DNA of 31,764 nt from a virus: positions 1 to 31,764 of the IMG/VR virus record IMGVR_UViG_3300001685_000006. One strand, 5' to 3'. The translations under genes were made by a program, and so were the position numbers. Positions 23,184 through 30,765 of this stretch are shown here, in pieces (position 1 is the first letter of the stretch; each line of letters begins with the position of its first letter). The notes beneath the pieces were generated by a model. That model was not told the DNA's origin. It worked only from the letters and a program-made list of their open reading frames with translations, and searched no databases.

Positions 23184-23984
23184 TTAAATAGCCCAACTGG
23201 TTTGCATGAATTGATTCATTTCCAGCCTTCTGAAATGATCGGCAATTGCTTCTTTCTCATATTGATTGATTGCACAATCAATTGCGTTTTTTGCCATTTC
23301 CATCAATCCAGACTTTTCATGATTACAACCAAAGAATCCCCAACAGGAATCATCACAATTGATTTCTTTGTTTTCATCGGTAGGTTCAATTACATAACCA
23401 TAGACAGATCCGGTTAAGTAATCATCATAAGTATTGACTTCTGATCGCATAATGTCAATTGCCTTTTGTTCTAACTTCTTTGACATTATCTTTCGATTGA
23501 ATTCCTTTTTGATTGCTTCTTTGGTAACATAGATGTATCCGATTTGACCTGAATCCCAAGGGCAATTGAATGGGCCAGTTGAGATTGTAATGCCGGAATG
23601 ATCATAGAGGTATAAGGGAAGCATAACATAGTATTGATTGATTGCTTTCTCAATTATGTTATCACATCTTTTTTCACATGCATTGAATGCTTGATTGTCA
23701 TCAAGATTGGGATACTTGATTGATAGTTTTCTCCATCCGATTCCATTTTCCCAATAATCAATTCTGTTTTCATTATAGGGATCAGCTTCAATTGCCAATT
23801 GCTGCAAGAATTTATTCGGTTCACAATCAGGTTGTTTGTGGCCTAATGTATATCTGGAATGCCAGCAAGCCATAGTTCCAAACATATCAAAATCATCAAT
23901 TGGATTTATAGATGGATCTTGATCCTGGTGAATGTTAATATTAAATCCCCGATATTCAATTGCTTCACTAAATGAGTCATCCAT
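23184..23984 (-). CDS. Hypothetical protein, 266 aa
   Basis: Unrecognised. The N-terminal part (IEYRGFNINIHQDQDPSINP, later MACWHSRYTLGHK) and the segment YVMLPLYLYDHSGITISTG, together with GQIGYIYVTKE, resemble anonymous phage proteins in this size class. The C-terminal third is helical. GAAAGGA of the repeated cassette precedes the ATG at 23984. No catalytic motif is clear. Confidence 0.7.
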   Translation of the reverse strand: MDDSFSEAIEYRGFNINIHQDQDPSINPIDDFDMFGTMACWHSRYTLGHKQPDCEPNKFLQQLAIEADPYNENRIDYWENGIGWRKLSIKYPNLDDNQAFNACEKRCDNIIEKAINQYYVMLPLYLYDHSGITISTGPFNCPWDSGQIGYIYVTKEAIKKEFNRKIMSKKLEQKAIDIMRSEVNTYDDYLTGSVYGYVIEPTDENKEINCDDSCWGFFGCNHEKSGLMEMAKNAIDCAINQYEKEAIADHFRRLEMNQFMQTSWAI

Positions 23985-24040
23985 TTTTACATTCCTTTCG
24001 TTTGTTTAATTAATTGAAAAAACTGGAGTGAATTGCCTTG

Positions 24041-24949
24041 TTAGAAGTTTAATTGTTTGGTAATGAATTGCTTCATTGCTTTTTTCAATCGTCTTACTGT
24101 CATATCAGCAACCATTGGTTTGTGTTCTGTATCATCAGAATGAAACCAACAGGATATGTTATGCTTATCAAAATCAGATAATCCATAAGTCATATTCGGA
24201 TTGCCCCAAATGCCTTCTTGATCATAGAATTCGGATTTGATTGCATTTATAAGTAAAGTAGGAACGAAATAGTTTTCTTTGATATGACCTCTAATGCAAT
24301 CATATGTCCAGGGTTTTTCATTGAATGGAATGAGTTCTGGTTGACCATCAATCAATTTAAGAGTACTCATTTTATCAGCAATTGGCTGCCCATTGTGTGC
24401 TTGACAAACCCAACAATCACTATATCCAGGAGCAGGTACTTTCCCTGATTGTAATGCTTCCATAAATTTGCGAATGTAATTGTCAATCTTTTTCAATTGA
24501 TTGCGCTTTTTCTTTTCTTTTGCTTTGGAGTGTTCCTTGATTGCATTGCCATTGGCATTGGTGATATGTCCATCGTGAGTGATTATCATGTGATCCTCAT
24601 AAAGGTATCGTTTTTTATTGTATGATAGATACCAAAGGAATTTTTCGGAATAGACATTGATGCCGGTAGGTAGGAATCTTGACATTCGATCCTTTGTAGT
24701 TACAGTTTTCCATCCATCTGTATTCAATTGAATGGAACCATTTTCAAAGAATGTGATTATGTCGGTATTATGCAGTTTGATTGCAATGGTGGTGGGAGTT
24801 CGTTTGATTACTCTTGTGTTGTTTGCAATTGGACGATCAATTGTATTTGCCTTGCGTACACCTTGAGCCAAATAGTGTACTAATTGATCATACGATTGCG
24901 GTTCTAAATAACTGTAGGGTTGATTGCTATAACCGTGATGTTTATCCAT
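24041..24949 (-). CDS. Hypothetical protein, 302 aa, conserved phage type
   Basis: A protein with a beta-rich first half (IANNTRVIKRTPTTIAIKL, HNTDIITFFENGSIQLNTDG, KTVTTKDRMSRFLPTG) that I have seen as an uncharacterised phage protein, followed by a Lys-rich coiled helix, a CWVC pair at about 179-182, and a helical end. The last residues are KQLNF. Function unknown. The ATG overlaps the previous gene's end. The upstream cassette is AAACGAAAGGAG. Confidence 0.7.
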   Translation of the reverse strand: MDKHHGYSNQPYSYLEPQSYDQLVHYLAQGVRKANTIDRPIANNTRVIKRTPTTIAIKLHNTDIITFFENGSIQLNTDGWKTVTTKDRMSRFLPTGINVYSEKFLWYLSYNKKRYLYEDHMIITHDGHITNANGNAIKEHSKAKEKKKRNQLKKIDNYIRKFMEALQSGKVPAPGYSDCWVCQAHNGQPIADKMSTLKLIDGQPELIPFNEKPWTYDCIRGHIKENYFVPTLLINAIKSEFYDQEGIWGNPNMTYGLSDFDKHNISCWFHSDDTEHKPMVADMTVRRLKKAMKQFITKQLNF

Positions 24950-25106
24950 TGATTGATTCTCCTTTCGTTTGTTTAATGATTACTTGCCAATCTTTGCCAT
25001 ATGCCAATTGATATTCTGCTCTAAGGTAATTGGCATCATCTTTTGTATCCGCTTCATCAATTACTTCTCGATTGCCTTTGTAAATACCAATGATTTCGTA
25101 ATGCAT
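24942..25106 (-). CDS. Small hypothetical protein, 54 aa
   Basis: A short gene. It begins MHYEIIGIYKGNREVIDEAD and continues DTKDDANYLRAEYQLAYGKDW, a beta hairpin and helix like small anonymous phage proteins with a GxYKG start. The ATG at 25106 has AAAGGAGG 4 bases upstream and follows the previous stop by 0 bases. Its own stop overlaps the next gene. Well supported by spacing, unknown in function. Confidence 0.75.
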   Translation of the reverse strand: MHYEIIGIYKGNREVIDEADTKDDANYLRAEYQLAYGKDWQVIIKQTKGESING

Positions 25107-25460
25107 TCAACCTCCTTTGATTAAAGTTTCAAGGTTCTTAATTACCTGGGGATGAAATAGAATCATATTGCCTTTGAGATAGTATTGCTTCTTTTCAATG
25201 ATTCGATTCAATTTAGGGATCACTTGATCAATTGGTATCGTTTCAATCATTTCAGCAATGATCTCATATTGATCTGAAAAGATATAGTAACTCGGAGTCC
25301 ATTTGTCATACTTAAACAATTCGCTTGAGTTCAATGAGATGCAATTGTTTCCTAATTGCTCTGCTTTAGGGTTGAGTGGCAATTTCCGAATCTGATCTGC
25401 TACAATCAGCAATTCCTTTCTGATTGCACTAAGTTTATCAATGATTGATTGTTTATCCAT
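25107..25460 (-). CDS. Hypothetical protein, 117 aa
   Basis: Unrecognised helical protein (DKLSAIRKELLIVADQIRKL at the start, then FSDQYEIIAEMIETI and a basic NRIIEKKQYYLKG). It has one cysteine. GAAGGAAGGA precedes the ATG. It is directly adjacent to the 54-aa gene. Confidence 0.68.
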   Translation of the reverse strand: MDKQSIIDKLSAIRKELLIVADQIRKLPLNPKAEQLGNNCISLNSSELFKYDKWTPSYYIFSDQYEIIAEMIETIPIDQVIPKLNRIIEKKQYYLKGNMILFHPQVIKNLETLIKGG

Positions 25461-25464
25461 TCAA

Positions 25465-25782
25465 TTATTTCCTTCCTTCTTTGTATCGTCTAAAGAATCG
25501 ATTTAATTTACCTTTCATTGTTTCAATCCAATCAGACAAATGTTCTGGACTACCATCATATTCTATTTCAATCCAATAATAATTACACATTTCTTTTATA
25601 TCTTTGAATTGATTCCATAGATTGTCTTCTGCTGAATTGTGATAGGTTGAATGATCATACGATCCAGCATAAGCATGGGATTGATCATAGTGATGAGCTT
25701 TGCTGTAATCCAATCGATCAGGTGGAAACCATTCAGGGATTGAAAAGGACACTTTGATTTCAATTGCTTCTGAATTAAACAT
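25465..25782 (-). CDS. Hypothetical protein, 105 aa
   Basis: Unrecognised. The first part is a beta strand (AIEIKVSFSIPEWFPPDR), then a His/Tyr/Ser-rich stretch, DYSKAHHYDQSHAYAGSY, and an acidic-to-basic end. His-rich content could bind a metal. GAAAGGA precedes the ATG at 25782, which overlaps the stop of the next upstream gene. Confidence 0.65.
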   Translation of the reverse strand: MFNSEAIEIKVSFSIPEWFPPDRLDYSKAHHYDQSHAYAGSYDHSTYHNSAEDNLWNQFKDIKEMCNYYWIEIEYDGSPEHLSDWIETMKGKLNRFFRRYKEGRK

Positions 25783-26918
25783 TAATAAGTCCTTTCAATC
25801 AATTGATTCCAATGCTTTGAAAAGAATATTTGAGCATCTTCTGATTGATCGATAACTGTATGATATATTCTTTTGGCTTTCCTTCGATCATCCTTGCTGT
25901 TTATATCATATCCCATATCAGCCGCCCAATCATCCCATGAATTGTAATTTTCAATTGAAAGCCAATCACCTGTAATGCATTCAATTACTTGATCTGGCAT
26001 AGGGGGAACCCTGACACCTTCAAATGGTTTCCTGGGATCGCCTTTAATTGGAGGGGGAAAGAATCCCAAATCCTGAACAGTTTTGTAATCATCAATTGTT
26101 TGACCTTTACTCATTTGTTTAGGTTTGTATCCCATCATTCTAATTGTTTTGTTTTTCCAATTGGTAAGCAATCGACCAGTTTTGAATACATCGGATGATT
26201 GAGATTTAGTCATCAATCGATGACCGATACCAGTTGAGAAGTAGGTTTGAAAAGTATCGCCGGAATCATCAATCAATTTGACTTTCCAATGATCCATTGA
26301 AGTATTAGATTGTATGTTGGGATTGGAATCAGTTGATCGGATTTCCCATTTGAAATTGTTTTCAATGAGATAATCCATTATTGCAGAACGAGTCTTATCA
26401 GGGGGAGTTACTTGCAGATTTTGAATGAATGTAATTACTGAAACAGGCAAAGCATTGATTAACCAAAGTGATCCATAGTGATAGCCAGTACTCAATTCAG
26501 GATTGGTCTCATTGTCAATCAATAGATGGTGCTGTTTAAGCATTGCACATACCTGATCATAATCCCATCCATCAAATGATTTGATTTGATCTCTCCAGAA
26601 GTTAACATATTCCATTTGAAGCAATGATCCAGCATTCATATCATTTAAATGGCAAGTTTTCCAGATTGCAAGTAGATGAATCAATTGATTACGATCCATA
26701 TAGAGTTCATCGAAATCAGATGGATTGATTGAATCATGGATTTGACCACCTGAATGATTGCCAATTGATCCACAGATTGATAATGTCTTGTAAGTTGATC
26801 CAATTGGAGTGAGTGCTGTTGTAATTGCACTTGCTTTACTTGCTTTTTTGTCTTTCAATTCGATTTCCAGAATAACCTTGTCTTTGCCAATCATTCCAAC
26901 TAATAGTTCTTTTTTCAT
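25782..26918 (-). CDS. Hypothetical protein, 378 aa
   Basis: A large accessory protein. Its WKTCHLNDMNAG, the GYHYGSLWL and the C-terminal SWDDWAADMGYD segments are features I associate with an anonymous phage protein family; no function is assigned to it. The GGQIHDSI start region and mixed alpha/beta composition are compatible with an antirestriction-like or host-interaction protein, but this is not shown. SD cassette: ATCGAAAGGAG. Confidence 0.65.
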   Translation of the reverse strand: MKKELLVGMIGKDKVILEIELKDKKASKASAITTALTPIGSTYKTLSICGSIGNHSGGQIHDSINPSDFDELYMDRNQLIHLLAIWKTCHLNDMNAGSLLQMEYVNFWRDQIKSFDGWDYDQVCAMLKQHHLLIDNETNPELSTGYHYGSLWLINALPVSVITFIQNLQVTPPDKTRSAIMDYLIENNFKWEIRSTDSNPNIQSNTSMDHWKVKLIDDSGDTFQTYFSTGIGHRLMTKSQSSDVFKTGRLLTNWKNKTIRMMGYKPKQMSKGQTIDDYKTVQDLGFFPPPIKGDPRKPFEGVRVPPMPDQVIECITGDWLSIENYNSWDDWAADMGYDINSKDDRRKAKRIYHTVIDQSEDAQIFFSKHWNQLIERTY

Positions 26919-26941
26919 TTAATTAATCTCCTTTCGATTGT

Positions 26942-27388
26942 TTAATTAAATTTGTTAAGCATTTCTTGTTTCAATGATTCCCACAATTCATCAGTACATT
27001 CAATGTCTTCATTCATTACCAATGGAGTAACATAAGCATTGATAATTGCTTCATATGAATCACCACTATCATTGAATGAATGAGCAGGGAGCAATCCCAT
27101 TTCGGTTAATGATCCCATTGTATTGACATCTTCCATAATTAAATTACAATGATCAATGAATTTCTCGAATCGTTCTTTATTCAATTGAGCGCAGTATTTT
27201 CGATGCTTGCCATTTTCCCAATCATATCCCAAGTAATCGTAATCGAATTGATCATCATCTTCAGTACAATTCCATCGTTTAATAAATGGAGGTTGAAATG
27301 CTTTGACTGATTCGGTTTTCATAATGTCAAATGAATAGATAACATAGAATTCCAATTCCAAAGTATCATAAAATGTAGTTTCAGGCAT
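26942..27388 (-). CDS. Hypothetical protein, about 148 aa
   Basis: Unrecognised. Begins MPETTFYDTLELEFYVIYSF, then an acidic, aromatic stretch (DDDQFDYDYLGYDWENGKHR) and helices. I use ATG at 27388; a TTG at 27394 is closer to the GGAG site and is possible. The protein has no signal or membrane part. Confidence 0.65.
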   Translation of the reverse strand: MPETTFYDTLELEFYVIYSFDIMKTESVKAFQPPFIKRWNCTEDDDQFDYDYLGYDWENGKHRKYCAQLNKERFEKFIDHCNLIMEDVNTMGSLTEMGLLPAHSFNDSGDSYEAIINAYVTPLVMNEDIECTDELWESLKQEMLNKFN

Positions 27389-27409
27389 AATCAATTAATC
27401 TCCTTTCGT

Positions 27410-27832
27410 TTATTTTGAATGACGGTTAATGTATTCGGATTCCTTTTGCTTCTCTGATTCATCCCTGTAATCAAATGGGAATACCTTTGGTTTATCAATT
27501 GTATTGATTGCTTTCATGGTTCTGTGTTCAACGAAAGCAGCATCCAGGTTCTTTTGTACTTTTACTCGTTGTTGATTCGGTAAATTCAATGCTGATTGAA
27601 TCTCTTGAAAGCCACCGGATTCTGCAATAGCTCTTTGAATCAATTGAATGATCGGTTCAAGTTCTTCATCTTTCAATTGACGAAATCTTTTATATTTCAG
27701 ATTATCATTTGATTTATGAAAAGAAATAGAATACCATTCCCTGGCACAATCAATGATGTGATAGAATTGATGTTCACCTTCATTGCCTTCAATTAATAAT
27801 CCGATGCAACCGCAATCTAATTGAATAAACAT
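27410..27832 (-). CDS. Hypothetical protein, 140 aa
   Basis: Unrecognised. It begins with a beta hairpin (MFIQLDCGCIGLLIEG) that ends near a Cys-x-Cys pair, followed by a helix-rich remainder with a basic tail. AAGGAGG precedes the ATG. It is co-directional and closely spaced with its neighbours. Confidence 0.68.
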   Translation of the reverse strand: MFIQLDCGCIGLLIEGNEGEHQFYHIIDCAREWYSISFHKSNDNLKYKRFRQLKDEELEPIIQLIQRAIAESGGFQEIQSALNLPNQQRVKVQKNLDAAFVEHRTMKAINTIDKPKVFPFDYRDESEKQKESEYINRHSK

Positions 27833-27835
27833 AAA

Positions 27836-27988
27836 TTAATCCTCCTTATCATTTGATTGATTAGTAGTTCTTTGAAAATCAGATTTGCTGATATACTTCC
27901 AATCACCAGATTTATACATTTGTTTTGCTTTTTGATTGGATACTCTTTTGACATTTTTAAATCTGATATGTTGCATACATTTAGCCAT
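27836..27988 (-). CDS. Small hypothetical protein, 50 aa
   Basis: A basic protein, MAKCMQHIRFKNVKRVSNQK continuing AKQMYKSGDWKYISKSD, with one cysteine. AAAGGA precedes the ATG at 27988, and the gene ends just before the next start with AAGGAGG overlapping its end. The spacing and SD are good evidence for translation. Possible nucleic-acid or ribosome contact from its charge only. Confidence 0.72.
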   Translation of the reverse strand: MAKCMQHIRFKNVKRVSNQKAKQMYKSGDWKYISKSDFQRTTNQSNDKED

Positions 27989-28040
27989 TCAATTAATTCC
28001 TTTCAATATTGATTAATGAGTTCTGAAATAAGGTTCTGGA

Positions 28041-28889
28041 TTAGGCGTAATTACCAAATGAAGGCATTCCATTGTCTTCATTGCAACTATCGGCATAATC
28101 CTGATTGGTTTGATATTCACCTACATTGAATGAAGTATATCCCAATTGCCATTCTCTTGAATCTGAATTGAAATCAGCTTCAATCCAATCACAACCATCA
28201 AGGATTGATTGAATTTCCTGATAGAAGAAATCATCTTCTGGATGCCAATAGCCCTCAAAGAATTCAGCGCAATCACAATCATCGTAATTATCAGTTCCCT
28301 GGTATTCACAATCCATTTCATGTACCAATTGATCTTCTGGAGGTAGGTCTTTCGATTCAATCTCAAATTCATTTGGATTGACTACCCAGGAACTCAATAG
28401 ATAAGGAATGCCGGTAATTCCCAATTCCCTTTTAGAATAAGCTTTCCATCGATAGGTGATTGATTCATATCCAACATGACTTCCATTGCCATCCATTGCA
28501 TACCTGGAAGTGACGCAATCAATTGTAAATCCAATTGGCTTTTCATCTGGATCAGGAATGGTATTCGGTTCTGGATCAGGGGTACTCCAAATAGGCTGAA
28601 CATCGATTGATTCAATATGTCCGGTTTTTCCCATTGAATAAAGGAAGGATTCAAGATCTATAAATTGAATGTGATTGATCGTATTTTTGGCAATGGGAGT
28701 AAGGTGGGATTTTAAGCAATCTAAGTCATCGATTGCTTCTTTGGATTGACACAGAAAACATTTGTCAATTACTTCAGAAGTAGTGCAAGTACAATCAGGA
28801 TAGAGTACTTTGATTTTGCGGTGAAGTTCGATTGATTTGTCTAAGTCATCAATAATTTGTTTGATTGTTCTGTCATTTAATTCCATCAT
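28041..28889 (-). CDS. Hypothetical cysteine-rich acidic protein, 282 aa
   Basis: Unrecognised. Acidic overall, with Cys pairs (DCTCTTSEVIDKCFLC at about 32-47), a Pro-rich linker (STPDPEPNTIPDPDEKP) and a beta segment GYESITYRWKAY. It follows a good promoter and the 60-bp leader repeat. The ATG has AAAAGGAG upstream; the next codon is also ATG. Confidence 0.7.
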   Translation of the reverse strand: MMELNDRTIKQIIDDLDKSIELHRKIKVLYPDCTCTTSEVIDKCFLCQSKEAIDDLDCLKSHLTPIAKNTINHIQFIDLESFLYSMGKTGHIESIDVQPIWSTPDPEPNTIPDPDEKPIGFTIDCVTSRYAMDGNGSHVGYESITYRWKAYSKRELGITGIPYLLSSWVVNPNEFEIESKDLPPEDQLVHEMDCEYQGTDNYDDCDCAEFFEGYWHPEDDFFYQEIQSILDGCDWIEADFNSDSREWQLGYTSFNVGEYQTNQDYADSCNEDNGMPSFGNYA

Positions 28890-28898
28890 TTAATTAAT

Positions 28899-28958
28899 CT
28901 CCTTTTCGATTGGTCGGTTTTGCCATTCGTTTCAAAAAACTGCTGTCAATGCTTTGTT
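28899..28958 (-). repeat. 60-bp dispersed leader repeat, copy 2
   Basis: Second copy of the element at 20898-20957. Here it starts about 15 bases downstream of the promoter -10, so it is transcribed as the 5' leader of the 282-aa gene. Confidence 0.85.
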
Positions 28959-28972
28959 GATAATGATATGTG

Positions 28973-29001
28973 AATATAACATGATGATTTTAGCCTGTCA
29001 A
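28973..29001 (-). promoter_or_regulatory. Consensus-like sigma70 promoter
   Basis: Minus strand TTGACA at 29001-28996, 17-nt spacer with TG just upstream of the -10, and TATATT at 28978-28973. Five or six of six bases match at each box. It drives the 282-aa gene and its leader. Confidence 0.85.
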
Positions 29002-29055
29002 GTAAAAATTCACAATTTTTTACAATGTGATTAAATTTTTTTAAAGTCAATGTAA

Positions 29056-29469
29056 TCAATCATTTAGATCGATTAAATACTGCTCTATTGCTTCAATCCA
29101 ATCACCCCAGGATGTGAATTCAAATCGATCATTGACTATATCGTAAATGATTGTGATTGCGTATGATTCGCCTTGATTGACATATAAACCAATGCAATCA
29201 CTCCAATAATGATTTTTGTAATAGCCTTCCATTCGACTTGATTCAATTCCAAATCCATCGATTAACTCATTCAATGCTTCCATCTTTTCATTCAATATAT
29301 CTGGAGGATTAAAGCATTGACTTCTCAATCGATTGACTGATTCAAATTGTGATAAGTCAACTTTTCCATTGATTACTTTGTAGATTAATTCAATTTGTTT
29401 TGAGTCAACTTGCCATACTTCCATCAATACTTCTTTTGCAATGTCATTGGTAATTAATTCATGTCTCAT
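29056..29469 (-). CDS. Hypothetical protein, 137 aa
   Basis: Unrecognised, mixed alpha/beta. It begins MRHELITNDIAKEVLMEVWQ and ends with EFTSWGDWIEAIEQYLIDLN, and has SYAITIIYDIVNDRF as a beta segment. AAAGGAG precedes the ATG. It is followed by about 50 bases and then the promoter at 28973-29001. Confidence 0.68.
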   Translation of the reverse strand: MRHELITNDIAKEVLMEVWQVDSKQIELIYKVINGKVDLSQFESVNRLRSQCFNPPDILNEKMEALNELIDGFGIESSRMEGYYKNHYWSDCIGLYVNQGESYAITIIYDIVNDRFEFTSWGDWIEAIEQYLIDLND

Positions 29470-29511
29470 TTGATTAATCTCCTTTCCTGGACTCGTTAGC
29501 TTTGTTATTGA

Positions 29512-29790
29512 TTAATTGACCAATCCCAATAGGTCAATGTGGACAGTTCCCGTAATATCGGTTTGAATGATATTATAGATAAATGTTCGATTGATTTTTT
29601 TCCAATTGGCTTTATTCAATCGAATTGATCCAATCCTGGTATTCAATCGCCAAAAGACAATCCATTTTTCAATTGAATCATCATTGATTGATTGCTTTCT
29701 TTTGCAATCAGGACATAAGCTAATTAAATCATCAATTATAATTACTTCACTTTGATTATTACAATTAGAACAGATTAACTTGATATTCAT
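29512..29790 (-). CDS. Zinc-ribbon protein, 92 aa
   Basis: CSNC at 8-11 and CPDC at 26-29 (LICSNCNNQ, then SLCPDCKRK) make a standard zinc ribbon at the N-terminus. The rest is a beta-rich domain (VFWRLNTRIGSIRLNKANWK, then FIYNIIQTDITGTV). It probably binds zinc and perhaps nucleic acid or a protein partner; no specific function. It lies directly after the promoter at 29841-29870. Confidence 0.75.
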   Translation of the reverse strand: MNIKLICSNCNNQSEVIIIDDLISLCPDCKRKQSINDDSIEKWIVFWRLNTRIGSIRLNKANWKKINRTFIYNIIQTDITGTVHIDLLGLVN

Positions 29791-29840
29791 GGTTATAATC
29801 CTTTCAATTGTGATTGCGTTATTGCAATGAGGTTAATTGG

Positions 29841-29870
29841 AATTTATCAGGGAATACTATGGTAAGTCAA
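29841..29870 (-). promoter_or_regulatory. Probable sigma70 promoter
   Basis: Minus strand TTGACT at 29870-29865, 18-nt spacer, and TAAATT at 29846-29841. The -10 is weak. Placement just after a terminator and 50 bases before a gene supports it. Confidence 0.55.
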
Positions 29871-29876
29871 GACGCA

Positions 29877-29916
29877 AAAATCCCTATTCTGATTGATACT
29901 CCAGAATAGGGATTTT
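29877..29916 (-). terminator. Intrinsic terminator, possibly bidirectional
   Basis: AAAATCCCTATTCTG and its complement form a 15-bp perfect stem with a 10-nt loop, and the 3' arm ends in a T-run. It lies 18 bases after the stop of the 85-aa gene and just before the next promoter, separating two units. Confidence 0.85.
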
Positions 29917-29934
29917 CAAATTGTAATTGATTGA

Positions 29935-30192
29935 TTAGAAATAACGATTAGATAGTGGTTGATTGGTTATTTTAAGGAATGAATATTGATTGGATAGTTT
30001 AATCCAATCGGATTTATCATAAGCATAGTATTTGATATACCAATTGGGTGATTCATTTGGTATATCATAAATTCCAGGTAATTGACCAAATTTACAGCCG
30101 AATGGAATCAATATTTCATTCTTGATTGATTCCAATTCAATACCAAGTGCTTTTGCCAATTTAATTGCAATTGCTTCTCCAATCCAAATCAT
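29935..30192 (-). CDS. Small hypothetical protein, 85 aa
   Basis: Unrecognised. It begins MIWIGEAIAIKLAKALGIEL and has a beta/aromatic second half (NWYIKYYAYDKSDWIKL). AAAGGA precedes the ATG, and its leader carries the small ATTGC/GCAAT hairpin. It is followed by the terminator at 29877-29916. Confidence 0.65.
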   Translation of the reverse strand: MIWIGEAIAIKLAKALGIELESIKNEILIPFGCKFGQLPGIYDIPNESPNWYIKYYAYDKSDWIKLSNQYSFLKITNQPLSNRYF

Positions 30193-30241
30193 AGTCTAAT
30201 TCCTTTCAATTGTTTTTGATTGCTTTATTGCAATCTGGAAT

Positions 30242-30270
30242 AGGATATAATAACAAAAGGCATATGTCAA
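30242..30270 (-). promoter_or_regulatory. Probable sigma70 promoter inside a hairpin
   Basis: Minus strand TTGACA at 30270-30265, 17-nt spacer, and TATCCT at 30247-30242. The -35 overlaps the loop of the hairpin at 30255-30288. Confidence 0.6.
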
Positions 30271-30288
30271 GTAGACCATATACCTTTT
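30255..30288 (-). terminator. Hairpin, likely terminator overlapping the next promoter
   Basis: AAAAGGTATATG pairs with CATATGCCTTTT (one G-T pair) around a 10-nt loop, followed by GTTATT. It ends transcription of the 66-aa gene, or regulates the promoter with which it overlaps. Confidence 0.6.
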
Positions 30289-30295
30289 AATTGAA

Positions 30296-30496
30296 TTATC
30301 GCAATCCTAATTGCTTCTTTTTGATTGCGAATCGTCTTTCCCTTTTATCAATTCGATTGAATTTATTTTTGCCAATTTTTCTTTTAAGTTCAATCCAATC
30401 ATCGAAATTTGATTGATCGATTTTGGGATTGATAATTTCTTCAATTGATTTCAAATCAGGATCTTCTTTTAATTTTAATTGATCGAAATAATTCAT
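30296..30496 (-). CDS. Small basic protein, 66 aa
   Basis: Start at 30496 (MNYFDQLKLKEDP), after the previous stop and with GAAAGGGG about 11 bases upstream. The C-terminal part is strongly basic (KRKIGKNKFNRIDKRERRFA), ending KKKQLGLR, which suggests nucleic-acid binding. Not otherwise recognised. Confidence 0.6.
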   Translation of the reverse strand: MNYFDQLKLKEDPDLKSIEEIINPKIDQSNFDDWIELKRKIGKNKFNRIDKRERRFAIKKKQLGLR

Positions 30497-30503
30497 TGAT
30501 TGA

Positions 30504-30671
30504 TTAACCCCTTTCATATTCTTTACATGCTGGATTGTCAATTGATACGCATTTATTCAATTCAAAACAAAATGGATTGATTGCCTTATTCATACAGCAT
30601 AAGCAATTATTACAAGTTCGATTATCTAATTCAGGAAAAATGCAATTCATTAATCGTTCATTGTCATCCAT
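30504..30671 (-). CDS. Cysteine-rich protein, 55 aa, eight Cys
   Basis: Start at 30671 (MDDNERLMNC), with AAAGGA upstream. Cysteines are at 10, 20, 23, 25, 26, 35, 41 and 49, with a C-x2-C-x-C-C core (TCNNCLCC). It likely binds zinc or forms a metal cluster. Not recognised. Confidence 0.65.
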   Translation of the reverse strand: MDDNERLMNCIFPELDNRTCNNCLCCMNKAINPFCFELNKCVSIDNPACKEYERG

Positions 30672-30702
30672 TTGATTGATTCCTTTCAATCAATCCCCAA
30701 TC

Positions 30703-30758
30703 GAGTTCTGGATTAGGGATTGATTAATTGAGTTCTGGAATAGGGTTCTGGAATAGGG
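30703..30758. repeat. Three direct repeats of a CCCTATTCCAGAAC-type unit
   Basis: On the + strand, gttctggattaggg and two copies of gttctggaataggg occur at 30705-30718, 30732-30745 and 30745-30758. Related copies are at 28020-28045, and TCTGGAATAGG also occurs just after the -10 box at 30242-30247. Function unknown. Confidence 0.7.
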
Positions 30759-30765
30759 TGATTGA

